Of a stretch of DNA of 64,000 nucleotides, positions 41,664-54,900 are shown in pieces (positions within the stretch are counted from its first letter, which is position 1; each line of letters opens with the position of its first letter). The translations under genes were made by a program, and so were the position numbers. The DNA is from Motacilla alba alba (Eukaryota; Chordata; Aves; Passeriformes; Motacillidae): contig NC_052021.1 in assembly GCF_015832195.1 (NCBI RefSeq), positions 26,022,286-26,086,285 of the forward strand, in the 5' to 3' direction. A model generated the notes under the pieces. The model made no database searches. It saw nothing but the letters and a program-made list of their open reading frames with translations, and was not told the DNA's origin.

Positions 41664-42512
41664 ACGCCATTAAACATTTCTGTATCTGAAATGAGTTGTG
41701 TTCTTCCATCTTGGTCATTCCTGTCACTTCAGCCAGCTGCTGCTCTTCTCGTGCCCTTCGGTCCTGCGGTGACATCCTGAGCGAGTCTCATGTAGACTTT
41801 TGCACTGTGATAAGTTGCCTGTGTTTAAATACTCTGATGTTTCCCCCACCCTTCAAAATGTGTCATTCCCTGTAAGAGGCACAACACACATGCTTGAGTA
41901 GAGAAATAATCTTGCCATGGCTGTAATGAATGATTTCTCTCCAGTCTGGATTTTTTTAAAATTAATTTGCTTACTAAGTTTGCATCTGGTTGCAATTGTT
42001 AAATGTGTTTTCACTTGTGTGCATGTAATCCAGTGTCTCAGTCCATCTGTTCTTTCTGGGAGGTTACCTGACAGGAGCAGGAGTCTGCCACTGAGTGAAT
42101 TAAGCTCTAGGTTGCAAATGGAGCCCAAGGGCTTTGAAAGAGGAAATGCAGCTTGAATTTACGTTCGGGGTCTATATGATCTCTGGATGACACAAGGCTT
42201 GAAACAATCTGTAGAGTGGTGAAAGGTAGGAAACTTCAGCTCTAGCAAGGTCTTATTTATTCATTATTATTCTCCTTGGAAGTGTTGACAACTGGCAGTG
42301 CTGGTGCTGAGCAGTTGGATACCAGTTGGTTTTATTTATTTATGAGCCCTTTTCTGTAGCTGTCACAGCACCTCCTCTTTCCTGTTATTCCTGTTTGTGT
42401 TAAATGCCCACTTGGGAAAGCAATACAACAGCTGAGAAGCACTGAAGTTCAAGGGATGGAGAACGGCCGTGCTCTCCTAGTTGGTATGAAACAGTGACAT
42501 GTCTATGGTTGG

Positions 42513-42518
42513 AATAAA
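42513..42518 (+). terminator. MXI1: Distal MXI1 poly(A) signal
   Basis: AATAAA is followed within about 15-30 bases by TGTTTGTTTGT and later by GTGTTGTGG, a typical GU-rich downstream element. It would end a 3' UTR of about 2.6 kb. Confidence 0.5.
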
Positions 42519-42539
42519 TGCATTTGAAATGTTTGTTTG

Positions 42540-45500
42540 TAATGCTCTGGGGCAGTTTGGTATCTCCTACCTTTTCTAGTGTTGTGGTCTCAAAGGGCTC
42601 CTGATCTCAAGTGCAAGTAATTGGGGAAAATGTCACAGGAGATGAACTTCCATCACCAGCCACCTGCCTGACTGCTCGGCCAGCAGCAGTGGTCCAGCCG
42701 GGGGAGGTCAAGGAAGAAAACAAAACTAAGAGCCTTTCTAATAACTCCAAAGACCTGGGGTTGGTTGCTCTGGTGCTGCTGGGTTCTTCGTAGCACATCC
42801 TAGCAGATTTCAGCTCGAGTTTTGGTAATTTCTTATGTGATTCTTATGAAACATTTCTCCGGCCTTTCAAAGTTATCTGGCCCTGCTTTATTTCTGCTTT
42901 GTGGACTCTGCCCTTTCTCACCTCACACAGCTGCCATCCTCCTCAAATCTCCCTTTGCTGTTCTGGTCTCTTGCATTGCAGTGTTCAAGATAACCAATTT
43001 TTAGAGAAGCTGCTATAATTTTACAGGAATATGGTGACTTTTCCTGTAAAAGCAGAATTGGATGCACTTTCCTGAGGCAGCCTTCCCATGCAGTAGGCAG
43101 ACATGCACACGCACGCACAGCTCCCTCATAAGCTCATTCTGTCAAGTCCTCCCTCTGTAAATTAGATCCCCAGTGGGTCTCTTTGCTACAGACAAACCCA
43201 TTAAAAAGACCATCCAGCATTTTCCTTCTTTTGACACAAGTGTATTATGGAATGTCATCTCGTGTCTGCAGACAAGGTGGAGATGACTATCTGGCTGCAT
43301 TTGTCACGGTTATCCTGTGGCGAGTTGTCACTTGAAGGTCATTTTAATGTCCGTTCCATTAGCAGCATGTCAGTGACGAAGGTGGTCTCACATCTGTCTG
43401 TCTCAAGAAATCTGTAGGTCAATAGAAAGGGGGTTAACTAGACAGACTTATCGTTTTCTGGGTTTGGTGACTGTGTTTTCCTTTTGTCTGTTTGTTTGCT
43501 TGTTTGCTGCCATCTGTTTGTGAGCTCTGGCCTCCTGCTTTTCTGCTTTGTTCTGTTGTACTCACTGTTCCCTGTTTATTGTGTTGGCCTGTTGGAATGG
43601 GTGAAACATTTGGCTTCAGTGGAAGTGGGATCCATTGGGTGCCCTAACTGGAGATAGTTGTTCTCTTTCCTCCCCACCCAGGATCATAAGCTTTTCTTGT
43701 GGCATTTTTTCTGACTCCAAACATGCATCATTGGAGAGAGAAAGCAAGGTCACTTCCTGAAAGAGAATGGTAAAAAACAGGACTTCATTCTGAGGTTAGG
43801 TTGGTGATAACAATGAAAAGCTGTATAAAAGCAGAATAAAGTCCGATTTTTTTTTTCCTGGAGCTGTCTCCCATGGACACATTGTCCAGTGAGTAAGAAA
43901 TTCCGTGACTTGATAGTGACTGAAACTCCTCTGCATCAGCAATGCCATCTCTGAATTGTCCTGTGGGACCCTCGGGGAAGAGGAGTGTGTCCTTCTGCCC
44001 CTCTGTTCCGCAGTCCACACAAAATACCTAGAGAACACTGATGTGCTGCCACATCTTCTTGAAATGTGCCAACACATCTGAGTGACATTTGGGAGGATGA
44101 GTACAGGAGTGGTGTCTGCACAGACAAAGATTTCCTTTCACTGAAAGGCAGGTTGTTTGGGAATAATACACCAGCACTGGCCTTTGCTTCTCTGCTCATT
44201 TCCTCCTGCCAAGGGAACTGATCGTGTAGTTGTTAGGCAGGGGCAGGAACAGGGAGTCTGTGGGTCCTGGTGTTGTGGCTGTGGTACTAAATACCTTTTA
44301 TGGAGGGCTTCTGTTTGTAGAGTTGTCTCACATTAGCCATGCTGTAAAAGCTGTGGGTAGCAATTTTTTTTTTATCACACTGGAAAAAAATCAGTCCCTT
44401 GGTTTGTAGTACCCCAGTGAGGCCTGGAGCAAGCGGTGGGGTGAGCTGGGTAGTTTGGCCTTTAGCAAGTCATCCAACATCTTGGCTTGCACACTTCTGT
44501 GCTGCAGACATGTGATGAAGCTTTATTTTAATACAGCAAGGATACAGCTTCAGCAAGGATTAATTTTGATCTTGAGGGATGTTGCAGCAAAGCAGAATAA
44601 GCCATGAAGGAATTTAAAGCATTTTATGGTGGTTTTAATATTGTGGTTTCTAGTTAAAATGTACACAGGCCTAGGCCATGACTTGGGCTACCACTGCTCT
44701 TGCTAATGCTCCATTCAGCTAAGGTTAGGAAATTCTTTCCATTTAATCCCCTTTCAAAAATATGTCTCAAAAGTTTTGGATCTCCTCCTGGAAGCCTTGA
44801 TGGGGAAATACAAAAGCTCTTTCCTATTCCACAGTTGTGGAGAACTGTACAAAATAGTGTTCATAACCCCAGAAAATCCCAGTTTCAGCAGGTCAGTCCG
44901 ACAGGTAAGGTGTAAAATGCAGCTCACTCATATTCCTCATGGATAATGTCTCTTTGGGAAGTAACAGCACCTTTCGGTCTAGGTGAGAGCAAGACTTTTT
45001 CCACCAGCACCCACTGTGGGAAAGCTTTGCACTTCAGACCAAGGAGTCGTCGTGAGGTGAGTTCAGTGTAGAAAGAGAATTGCTTTGCAGAAGGAAGCAA
45101 TGCAAGTGCTTTTATGTAGCAGAGCCTTCAGCTCAAGACCAGAGCTGGCTTAGGTAGGTGGCCCCATCATCCCACTGCAAATATCCCTCCTTATTTTAGC
45201 ATCTGAGTGAAAGTTTTTAGAGCCCAGATGAAGATTGGACAAATTACAACGCAGAGAGCAGCACCAGCTGCCAGGCAGCAATCCTTCTCTTGGGCCTGGC
45301 CCGGGAATGTTTTCAGCAACCTCACTCCACGTAACTTTAGCAAAGAGAGTGATTGTTTCAAAGACCCTGCCACAGCTGCTGCAGGTGAGCAGAACCTCAA
45401 AGGGAAGCACAGAAGTTTGCTGTAGGTTTTGTTTTCTAAACGTCTCCACTCTTGAATTGCACTCCTCTGAGGTAAAGTCCCTTTTTGTATTTACAAACCT

Positions 45501-47275
45501 GTGAGACCGAGCAGCTACATAAATAAGTGACACAGCACTCACTGGCTTTAGGGAAGGCAAAAGAGAAATGGATTGCCATGACCATGAGAATTTCAATTTG
45601 CAATGTTTGAGACTTCTAAATATTTAAACTGACTGGTGCAGTCCTAGATCTGAGTCAGGTTTATACTGGTTTAATTTCCACAATGGGTTTCAATTTGCAC
45701 AGGATTGAGGCTGTACTAGGTAAAAGTAAGGCCTTATAGGAAATGGTTGAAGAGGAAACATGCAGCTCAGGCTGGTCGTTTTGCACAGTACTCTTATCTG
45801 GCAGTCACAAATCTCTATTCTCTGACAAATAGCTCTTCCATCTCTATAAGGGGGGGTTTGAATTCCCTACTTTTACAGTAACTTTCCCTGTCATTTCAGT
45901 GTTTTTAAGTAGTCTCTGGCTATAGCAGGATTTGCTGGCACTGGGGTAGGTAATTTGTGTGCAAAGGCCCAATGCAGAGCATGAGTGCCCAGGCTTCTTG
46001 CTGTCTAGACCAGTTAATAAAACTGGAAAATAAATTGCAAAAAAAAAAACCCAACCAACTAAAACACCATCAGCCACATTTCAGGTCAACTCAGAATTTG
46101 TAATGTAAGAAAGTTCTTGTGTTTTGGCAATTTCAAGCATTGCTTCACGCAAGATTTATTTTTATTACATTAGTTTCTCAAACCACTGTACTAAGGCTGT
46201 GTTCCAAAGCCAGATTACAATGAACTGGCCCATCCAGCAGATGCGGCAAGAGCATAAAAAACTTGATGTGCTGTAAGGAATGGCTGTGTGCCCAACACAG
46301 CAGTTTTGGTGGGGCAGCTTTTTTGTTCCTGTAAGTTGTTCTCGAGAGGTATTCTCTTCGTGGATTGGACCACCCCAGGGCTCAGTGGTCTCATTGGTTC
46401 ACTTACTCCAGGTAAGGTGTTGCAGGAAAAAGCCAACAAAACTTTCTTTCAGCACTTCTTTGCAGTGTCCAGCAGAATAGTTACAGCAAAGTTCATGAGG
46501 CAACCCCATTCCAAGAGGTGACAGTAAATTACTCAGTGGAAAGGTACGAGTTTTGCTAAATTTTTTGAAAGGTTCAGCTAAAACAACTTGGGCTGGACTG
46601 TCCCTTGCAGGGGAGGCTTACACCACCCATTGTGTTCTGATGACTCACCCTATTGCTCTCCAGAGCTAGTGAACAAATAAATAGCCCTGGGTGGGTCTAT
46701 TGATTGCATTTATTACATTAAAGATAAGCAGATGTAGCTCATGCCAGATATGGATTGAGCCTTCTTTTCCTAAGACTGTTTTCTGTTAAAAGAACAGGTG
46801 GAGTTCAGAGTAGGCTTCCTGAAAACTCCAGTTCAGCCTGCGTTAGCATGTGTCACTTCTGACTTCAGGAGGCTCCTTATGGGTAAGTGAAAGGGACACT
46901 GTATCACAGCCACCTGAGAGAGACAACAGGCGACCTTCCTCAGCACTGAGCTGTAAGTGTGGCACGACTGTCACCCAGTCAGTGTCACTGCTGGGACATG
47001 CGTTTGCAGCTGCAGGCTGCAGTACAAACTCCCTTTCTAAAGAGCAGATTATTTTACTCTTGAGATGTTTTCTATGCAAAAGAAAATTTAACCCCCCCAC
47101 TACCAGTGAAGATAAGAAATTAAAGCAACACCTACTTTATCTTGCAGAGATGTGTTGTACTTCAGAGCCACTTTTGAGTATTACATTCTGTCCAGCAGAT
47201 TCTGCTGTACTTACCCCTGTCCTGATGATTTACCATTATCCTCCCCCATGAATAATTCCACTTGAACAAATACAT
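42540..47275. other. Intergenic region between convergent MXI1 and SMNDC1
   Basis: About 4.7 kb separates the two inferred transcript ends. I found no exon of known protein, RNA gene or interspersed repeat in it. It holds only short chance open frames and a few homopolymer runs. Confidence 0.75.
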
Positions 47276-47293
47276 CCAGCAGATTTTAAACAC

Positions 47294-47299
47294 TTTATT
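47294..47299 (-). terminator. SMNDC1: SMNDC1 poly(A) signal
   Basis: TTTATT on the + strand is AATAAA on the gene strand. On that strand it is followed within about 50 bases by the T/G-rich TGTATTTGTT. Confidence 0.65.
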
Positions 47300-48277
47300 T
47301 AATAAAAGTTAAACATACAAAACTGAAATTAACACACTTTGTATTCATAAAAATCACCTTCTCCCATTACAGGGAGAACCTTTTTCTATGTATGGATTCT
47401 AAACTACTGCTTGTAGAGTTTAGCTTGAGTTGTGACTCAGGTAACTGATGGACATTTCCACCAATCAGTGCATCAACAATTGCTGACGTGACCTGATCTA
47501 GTTAACAAATTACAAAATGAGCTACATTAACATAATATACAGGGAAATAATGGTCAGGGTTAATGGACAAGACACACATTTTATTTAATGGGGGAAATAG
47601 CTGATGTACTCTTGTCCATTAACTCAGCCCTAGATTTTACAAAAATAATATCTACATTGTATACAGGGCTACCCATTAACTTCTTTAAACACATTACGGG
47701 TTCAGAGGTGGCATCGCTACCGTAAGTGCGAGACAAGGAACAGAGGAAAGCAAATCACAGAGAGTACAAAAAAGCAAGAGCTTTTACACGTGGATTCCTG
47801 AAGAAAACCGAAGGGGCTCAGCAGCACTGTAATACAGCTGAAGGTACAATGGACACTAGGGCCGGTCAGTTATGTAAGGACAGAAACTCCCAGCTAACCT
47901 TTACTCACTCACAGCTAGTGGGATCTAGGCATTCACATCTGCTGTGCTGTGCTTCTCCTAGTCTGGAGGGGGCCCAGCACAGGCTGTCACTGCTGTGACT
48001 GTACCGACAGGTCTGGCCTGCACCAACACACCTACAAGACCTACAAGGGAGGACAGGATAACTCTTTTCCTCAGCGCCAGCTCTGATCCCTGGGGATGGG
48101 TGGGGACTCTTAAGTACAGTTCCTTGTCCTATGGTTTTCTGGTTACATTTCATTAACTTCCTATTATAATTTGATGAGTATTTATAAAACAACAAACAAA
48201 GAAAAACAACCAACAAGAAACAGCATCTTCTCTGCTGAAATTCAAGTGCAAGAAATTTGGACTGGAATTAAGTCAAA

Positions 48278-48283
48278 TTTATT
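48278..48283 (-). terminator. SMNDC1: Possible proximal SMNDC1 poly(A) signal
   Basis: AATAAA on the gene strand about 565 bases after the stop codon. Use is uncertain; no strong GU element was noted. Confidence 0.35.
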
Positions 48284-48847
48284 GTTTCTAGAATGTAAGT
48301 GATCATTAGTAATAAAGATCCTATCAGCCCTGTTCTGCCCTCATTTACAGCTGTACAAACTTAACCACAGAGGATTTGGAAGGGAGTTATTTAAACTTCC
48401 TTAGCAATTCCACGTGACATGTCAGCTCTCTCCCAGAGCTGCAGCAGCTCTGTAATGCTGAGCGTGTCACAGACAGCACCGTGACTGCAGAAACCAGGGA
48501 GGCTCTTAAGGTGCCATTTTTATACCACCACTTCTTTTGAAGGAAAAAAACCCAAAAACCTTCACAACTGGTATGAATGAAAGATTCAAAGCTGCAGACA
48601 AATACTGCTTTGAAAGTACCAGGCAACAGCAGTTCATGAACACTGACCTGCTACAAAAAGTTTAATGGTTGGGGGGGGCTCAAATCAATAGCTGGAGATT
48701 TAAGGCTCAAATCAGCTGAAGCCAAAGTGATGGTGACAAAATGGACTACTCACTATGTGCCAACAAATAATTTACTTTTAGAAAAATATAATGATAAAAA
48801 GGTAAGTGTAAAGCCCTGCAGAGATGAAGTTCCACCTTTTCCACCTG

Positions 48848-48985
48848 TTACTGAGGCATCAGGTGCCTGACATTATATTTAGAGGTATCTTGATACTGTG
48901 TCATAGGTTTGTCTGCAATTCCACATGTTCCAACGCCAACTTTGCCAGTTACACTCTCAGGGGAAGCAAAAATACTTCTTTTTAC
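48848..48985 (-). CDS. SMNDC1: SMNDC1 last coding exon
   Basis: It follows the acceptor TTTCCAG and encodes VKRSIFASPESVTGKVG through CGIADKPMTQYQD to NVRHLMPQ, with stop TAA. The tail is the highly conserved C-terminus of SPF30. Confidence 0.98.
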   Translation of the reverse strand, partial: VKRSIFASPESVTGKVGVGTCGIADKPMTQYQDTSKYNVRHLMPQ

Positions 48986-51900
48986 CTGGAAATAAAACAG
49001 AAAACACCATTTCTGAATAATTAACCAACTGGATTTTGCAAAAAAAACCCAAACTAAACCAAAAACCAAGCAATCATTACCATCTGAAGTGCTTCAACAT
49101 CCTCAACTTTCACCCTACAGATGGGGACACGTTCTAACAGCCAGCTCAGCTGTGATGTGTTGTCACTGAGTGAAGCAATGGGGCTGGGAACTTCTGGCAC
49201 CTCAGTACTGGATGTGATTGTGGTACTGAGGATCTCAGGTCAGGCCAATAAGGAATAAAATTCACCTCTCATAAGGGCATCTCTAATAACTGCTCGAAAG
49301 GAAGACTGAAGTTTTACCACTAAGTCTGGCAGCTCTTGGTCAAGCCACGACAGAAATGGAATAAGACTTCATGTCCTTGCTACCTTTTTTGCTCTACACC
49401 TGCTGTTCCAGGGCACGTCCTCAGCACTGTGTCTGCTGGGTCATAAACACAGCAAGAAGCCAGACTTGGAGGTTTAGAGGGGCCCTCAGGTTCTTGGCTC
49501 CAACAAACACCAGCTGGCAACTGATGCAAGCCTAGTTCTCCCAGCCAAGTGAAAGCTCACCCTCTTAGGAGCAGCACTCCTCCAAAACAATCCAGTAAAA
49601 AACCAGGCATATGAAATGCACAAAATACAAAAATGCACACTTCAGAATCCCAAAGACACCCAAATCCCCGTGTTGCATCCCTTTAAAAATCACCTCCTTC
49701 TTTCTCCCAAGGTACTGCACGAAAGTCTATGCCCTGTTGCTACTGACATACTGACAAAAGTAAACAAACCTGGCCTTTTTTGTTTTTAGAATAGGCTCTG
49801 TTGTTAAACTGTTGCCACTTGACTTTCTGGTCCTCTCGTTCCTGTTCAAGTTCTTTAATTCTCTGAGCTTTTTTCAAAGCTTTCTTCTTTTTATACTCTC
49901 GTTGCTGGGCTATCATCTCTTTTCTGGAGAAAAGGAAAAAAAACAAAAAAAAACCCCCCACATTTTATGTGTGCTTCTTCCTGTGACAAACTACAATCCA
50001 ACTGTAAAACAGACATGCACATTAGTTTTCCAGAAGTAAATTACAGAAATAAAGCTTGTAAATATTCACCATCTCTAGGAAGTAAAAAAAATCCCCAAAA
50101 CCTAAAATTCCAAACCTAATCTTTGCATGAATAAGCATTACCTTACTTATTTATGTACTTGGCATAACAACAACCCCCAAGCACACCTGAGGAGCCCATG
50201 CCAAACAGCAACCCATGGGACTGGGTGCAGTTCATTTCTGGGTGCAGTGGGACCTATCAGCACTTCCACATTTCAGAAACATCTCGGGTTTGCAAAGTGT
50301 GAATAACCCATTGGAGTGAAAAGCCCAAACTTTTCTGGAGGTCTGCAGGACTCTGATGCTACCAATTATTGGACAGGGATGGAAGGAAAAGGACAAAGAT
50401 TACTTCAGTGAAGATAAGGAAGTTGAAAGAGTCAATCTATGCCACAATGAAGCATCCTCAGAACAACCTTTTAGGGAAGGGATCACTGCCTATAATAAAC
50501 TCTGATGAATTGTAACATTTTCTTTTTCCAAAGTAAAAAAAAAGTTTTCAGCCCTTACAAATACCTTCCTGTGTTAGACATAGCAGGATACTGCGTAAAT
50601 GTAAATTTAAAACAAAAAGAAACAAAAAAAACCACCTCTTTCATTAACCAATTTTTATAGCTGAGGGAAGAAAAGGAAAAAACAACCAACCCAAAACCAA
50701 CCCACAAAGCAGCATTCAGACTTCTGTGCATTACTCACTTGGACATGGGTTTGTTGCCACTGTCCTCTTTTGCTTTCCTTCCCTCTTCCACAGGCTTGAG
50801 GTTGAACAGAGGTGTGACTTCAGCATTGCCATATCCAGCAAATGTAACTGCAGCTGTTCCATTCTCCTCATCTATTTCTTCAATCTCAGCTTCGTAACAC
50901 CTGTAAAGATATCATGGCTGTAAGCATGTGAGTAAAGCTTTAATACTCAGCCCTTCAACACCTACATCAGCCAGCTAATGCCACTAAGTGAAAAATCTGC
51001 AGATACCAGCCTTCATTTTCAGGGGTAATGCACAAATCAAACCAAGAGATTATTGCCAGAAGGTCAAAGGGACACAGGTACAAAGACTGGAATCTGCTGT
51101 ATTTGACCTTTAGCTTCAACAAGCAGTGCCCTCACAGCTATCACAACTAATGATTAATGCTGGGGCCAATCTAATCAGCTATCCTGATTTGGTTTTAGTT
51201 CTGGCAGGTCACGGGACAGAAAAAAAAATGCTGCATTCACAGAATTCATTGAGGAGTTTTAGAAAATGTCAGCTCAGAAGTGCAAAGCTTTGGTTCCATT
51301 TTTCTCCATAAGACAAAGAATTAAGAAAAACTGAAGCTTTCAAAACATTCCTTCTTCAACACTTTAAAGCTTAAAAGCTTTCTTGTTGAGTTACAACAGC
51401 ATTTTTGAAATTTTCACAGTAATCAGTCCATTTCATATTTATGCGTATGAAACACTTTAGTCAAACTGACCTCAAAATGGGAAAAATAAAAAAAAAAAGA
51501 CAAATGACACTTCCAAAAATATTTAAAGTAATTGTGTCTAACTTAAGGGCAAAAGGATATACCTAGAGCACACAAAAGAAAAAAAGGAAATGAGGAAATG
51601 TTTCATACAGTATTCCAATTAACATTTACTAAATTAATTTCTTGTGTGTTTTCAGGGAGCCAACATCTTGAGCTGAGTTAGGTGCAAACACACAAAAACC
51701 CAAAAGTCTGGCTAGCCCTTTATGAAACATTGCTCACTTAAGAAATGCTGCAACAGAAGGGTTTTCTAAAAAAAGCAGAATAAAGTCCAATAAGATGCAC
51801 TTCCATGAACACTGACACATTCTTCCCCAAGCTCTGATCCTGTAACCAAGAGATCAGACCAATAAGAATGACCCAGTGGTGACCTAAGACTAAGAGATTC

Positions 51901-54900
51901 AATTTTTAAGTTCTAACACAAAAACATTTTACTCATTAATAAACAGAAGAATTGTTCACTTTGAGATTAGTTTTCTAGTTAAGACATCAAGAGCTACACC
52001 AATATCTTTACATGGTTATTATATTGTTAAGAGAAGCACCTTCATCCAATAATGGAGCCTCTCTCTAAGTGGTAACAATTGCAATATTGGTCCTGCATAA
52101 GCAGTTTTTTTAATGCTGCAACAGTTACACATTTGCAGCATGAAAAATAATTTCTAAATGTTTATTTCTAAGTTTATGGAGTCAGAATTATTTGCTCGGG
52201 TTTCCAGAACTACACAGGATATATGAGACCAAACCCACAAGGTTAATTCTATAGTTACATTACACAGTTATTTTATAGCCAAACCCAGCTTTTTCAATTA
52301 AAAATTGAAAAGTAATTTTCAATTAGAGGCATAAACTGACATACAGCAAGAATTTTTCTTCATAGTAAACACTGACACACATATATCAAATCATGTCATA
52401 AAAATAACACAAATAACACATCCCAAAAGCTTTACAAAAGACTCTCCTAACTGACCAATTCTTTCCATCTACCATTTATTACACCAGCAAATGGTAATTT
52501 ACAAAAGCTACCCTACTTTTATAAGGTCAGTGAAAAAAAGGGCCCCCCATCTCTTTGCTACCCAAAATACTGACCTTTAATAAACAGTCCAAGAACACCT
52601 AATACCACATTTACTCCGTAATTTCGTTTTGCTTTTAGTCATCCTGGTCAATTCAAACTGAATGAAAGTCTCTTACCATTGCACTATTTCATGTAACTGT
52701 TAGAGAAGTTTTCTACACTTACTGTCCATCCTCACTCCATATGGCCATGCACCTGTCCCCAACCTTCCAGGAGTGACTGGGCAGGGCGGACGCGGAGCTG
52801 TCAGAACTCGCAAGAGTTTCCGAAGGTTGTGTTGAAAGGAGATCTTTGGTTAACTCTATGACTTCCTAAAAAAGACAAAAAACCCACAGAGAATAATTTT
52901 TCAAATTCCTCTTACCAAGTCCACTTTTACCCCAAGCTTACTGGTTTTGGTTTGGGTTTTTTTTTGTAAGTTACTGTATAATATTCACTGCTGATGTGTG
53001 AATTACACTCGCTTTCATTTTTAAATAATTAATTAAACTCATTAATTGCAATTGTAGATAAAAATATGTATGGTCCTCACTGTACTGCTGTAAAGCTGCC
53101 CATGCCCTCCTCCAATTTTCAAGAGGTAGCCTATTATTTTTTATAGCATTTCTTTTATTGGCTGAACTGCAGCCTGCAGAGTCAGGGTGGCAGAGCACCT
53201 CCCAAGCTGTGAAGCCCTCTCATTTTGCTAGAAAGCATCCAAGTGCACACTAAAGAACTGGCTTCCTTAGGTCATTTGGATAGAAGTGTCCCTGACTTTG
53301 AGATTTCAGGTCAGGCCTTCTGTTGTACTTCAAGATGACAAAGTAACAAAATTTCCCAGTTCCTTTACACGTGATTCATTTGCAAGCAGGAGCTTGCAAA
53401 ACCCTCTCCCAATTTCCTGTAAACATTACATTAAAGACTAAGCAATCAAGACCTCTCTCGGATTTCACTAGGGTTAAGTCAAAGGAGACAGCACCTAAAG
53501 GACCGTGTAAACTTTCTGTGTAATGCAAAGAAACTTTGCTGGCCCTAAAGAAGAAAAATTCTTCAATTCTTTGAGTACCTCAGCATGAACCAGTCACTCT
53601 CCTAACAAACAGTAAACATTTAAGTCGGGGGAGGGCTACAGACAGTGCTCAAAGCCTGAACTTTCCTCCCCATTTCACATCTTACTTCAGCTATGGGCAT
53701 ACAAAGACTCAGGAAAAGGCAGTAAAGGAGCCGTTCATCATCCCTTAAGAACCTAAAGGATTGTAAGCACTTCCCAACTAAGTTCATACATCATAAACTT
53801 GTAAGCATTTTTACCTCATAAACTATACAACTAGCATCAAAGGCCTAACTATTTGTTTCTCTTGCAGCATGTTAATGTCTGAACTTCCAACATCTAATAC
53901 AAGTTTTGCTCTTTGCTTTGGAGAAGCTGCTGGTTAATAAGTACTCCTGTGAGCACAGGAACACACAATTACTGCTACTACTCAGCTCACCATTTTCCTA
54001 ATACCACAGCTGAAGCACAACAGATTTTGATAATCAAGTTACCTGATTTGAGAACATACAGCATTAGCCTAATTTCCCCTCCCAGGTGCAAAATCCCAAA
54101 CTATTCCTTAACATACAGGTAGCTGTATTCTGCAAACCCAGGAGACATCATGGCCTAAGTATCTCTCAGCAGGTCAAGTACATCACATCAGGCACAAGGC
54201 ACTCCTGAAAACAAGTGTTTCAGGTATTGCAACTACCAGTAACACCAAACTGTTGGCTAATTCTTGCCTCAGAGATGGCTTATTCTAGAACTTGGATGTG
54301 AATAGTTTCAGACAAGTCTACCAAGAATCCCCTGAATTTAATAAAGCCCCTCACACACACGGCTATTAAAATTACCAAATTTTTGGTAAAAATCTTCATC
54401 TGATATTCACATACCGTAATGCTCAGCTCACAAGATAGAGATATTAATTTTATTGCAAGCCATGAGACAGTTCTCAAGTCTTTAAGAGAAGAGATCATTC
54501 CAAGACAATTTCTGAGCAGGACTTGGACTACCACAGCAGCTCAGTACAGCCAAACAGGTCGAACAACATGGCTTGGTGCCACATCCCCGTGATAAGAGGT
54601 GTGACCCACAGAGAACACTACTTAGTTTGCCAAGATTCTTGCTGACCAACTGGTCTTCACAAAGCCAGACAGAGCTCTACTCTCCAGAGCACAACACCCA
54701 CAGATCTCATCTCCAATTACAGAAGATGACAGCTGCCATCAAGCCTACAAATGGTAAGTTTGGTTCTTGGGTGCACAGACACTGTCCTAGAAATGCTCTG
54801 ATGAACCAAAAAGTGAAAGGCTAAGTACTTCTAACAATTTCTTCTAATATTTAATCTTGAATAATCTAAGCATACAAAATGCATCAGTATTTATAACAGG

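Larger units (their letters stand above)
47275..48847 (-). other. SMNDC1: SMNDC1 3' untranslated region
   Basis: About 1.57 kb follows the TAA stop on the - strand, down to the poly(A) signal at 47294-47299. An internal AATAAA on the - strand at 48278-48283 would give a shorter form of about 0.6 kb. The sequence is AT-rich and has no coding content. Confidence 0.7.

Noticed and set aside
43488..43512. TTTG-rich run and other short homopolymers across the window
   Set aside because: Ordinary low-complexity sequence, too short or interrupted to list separately.
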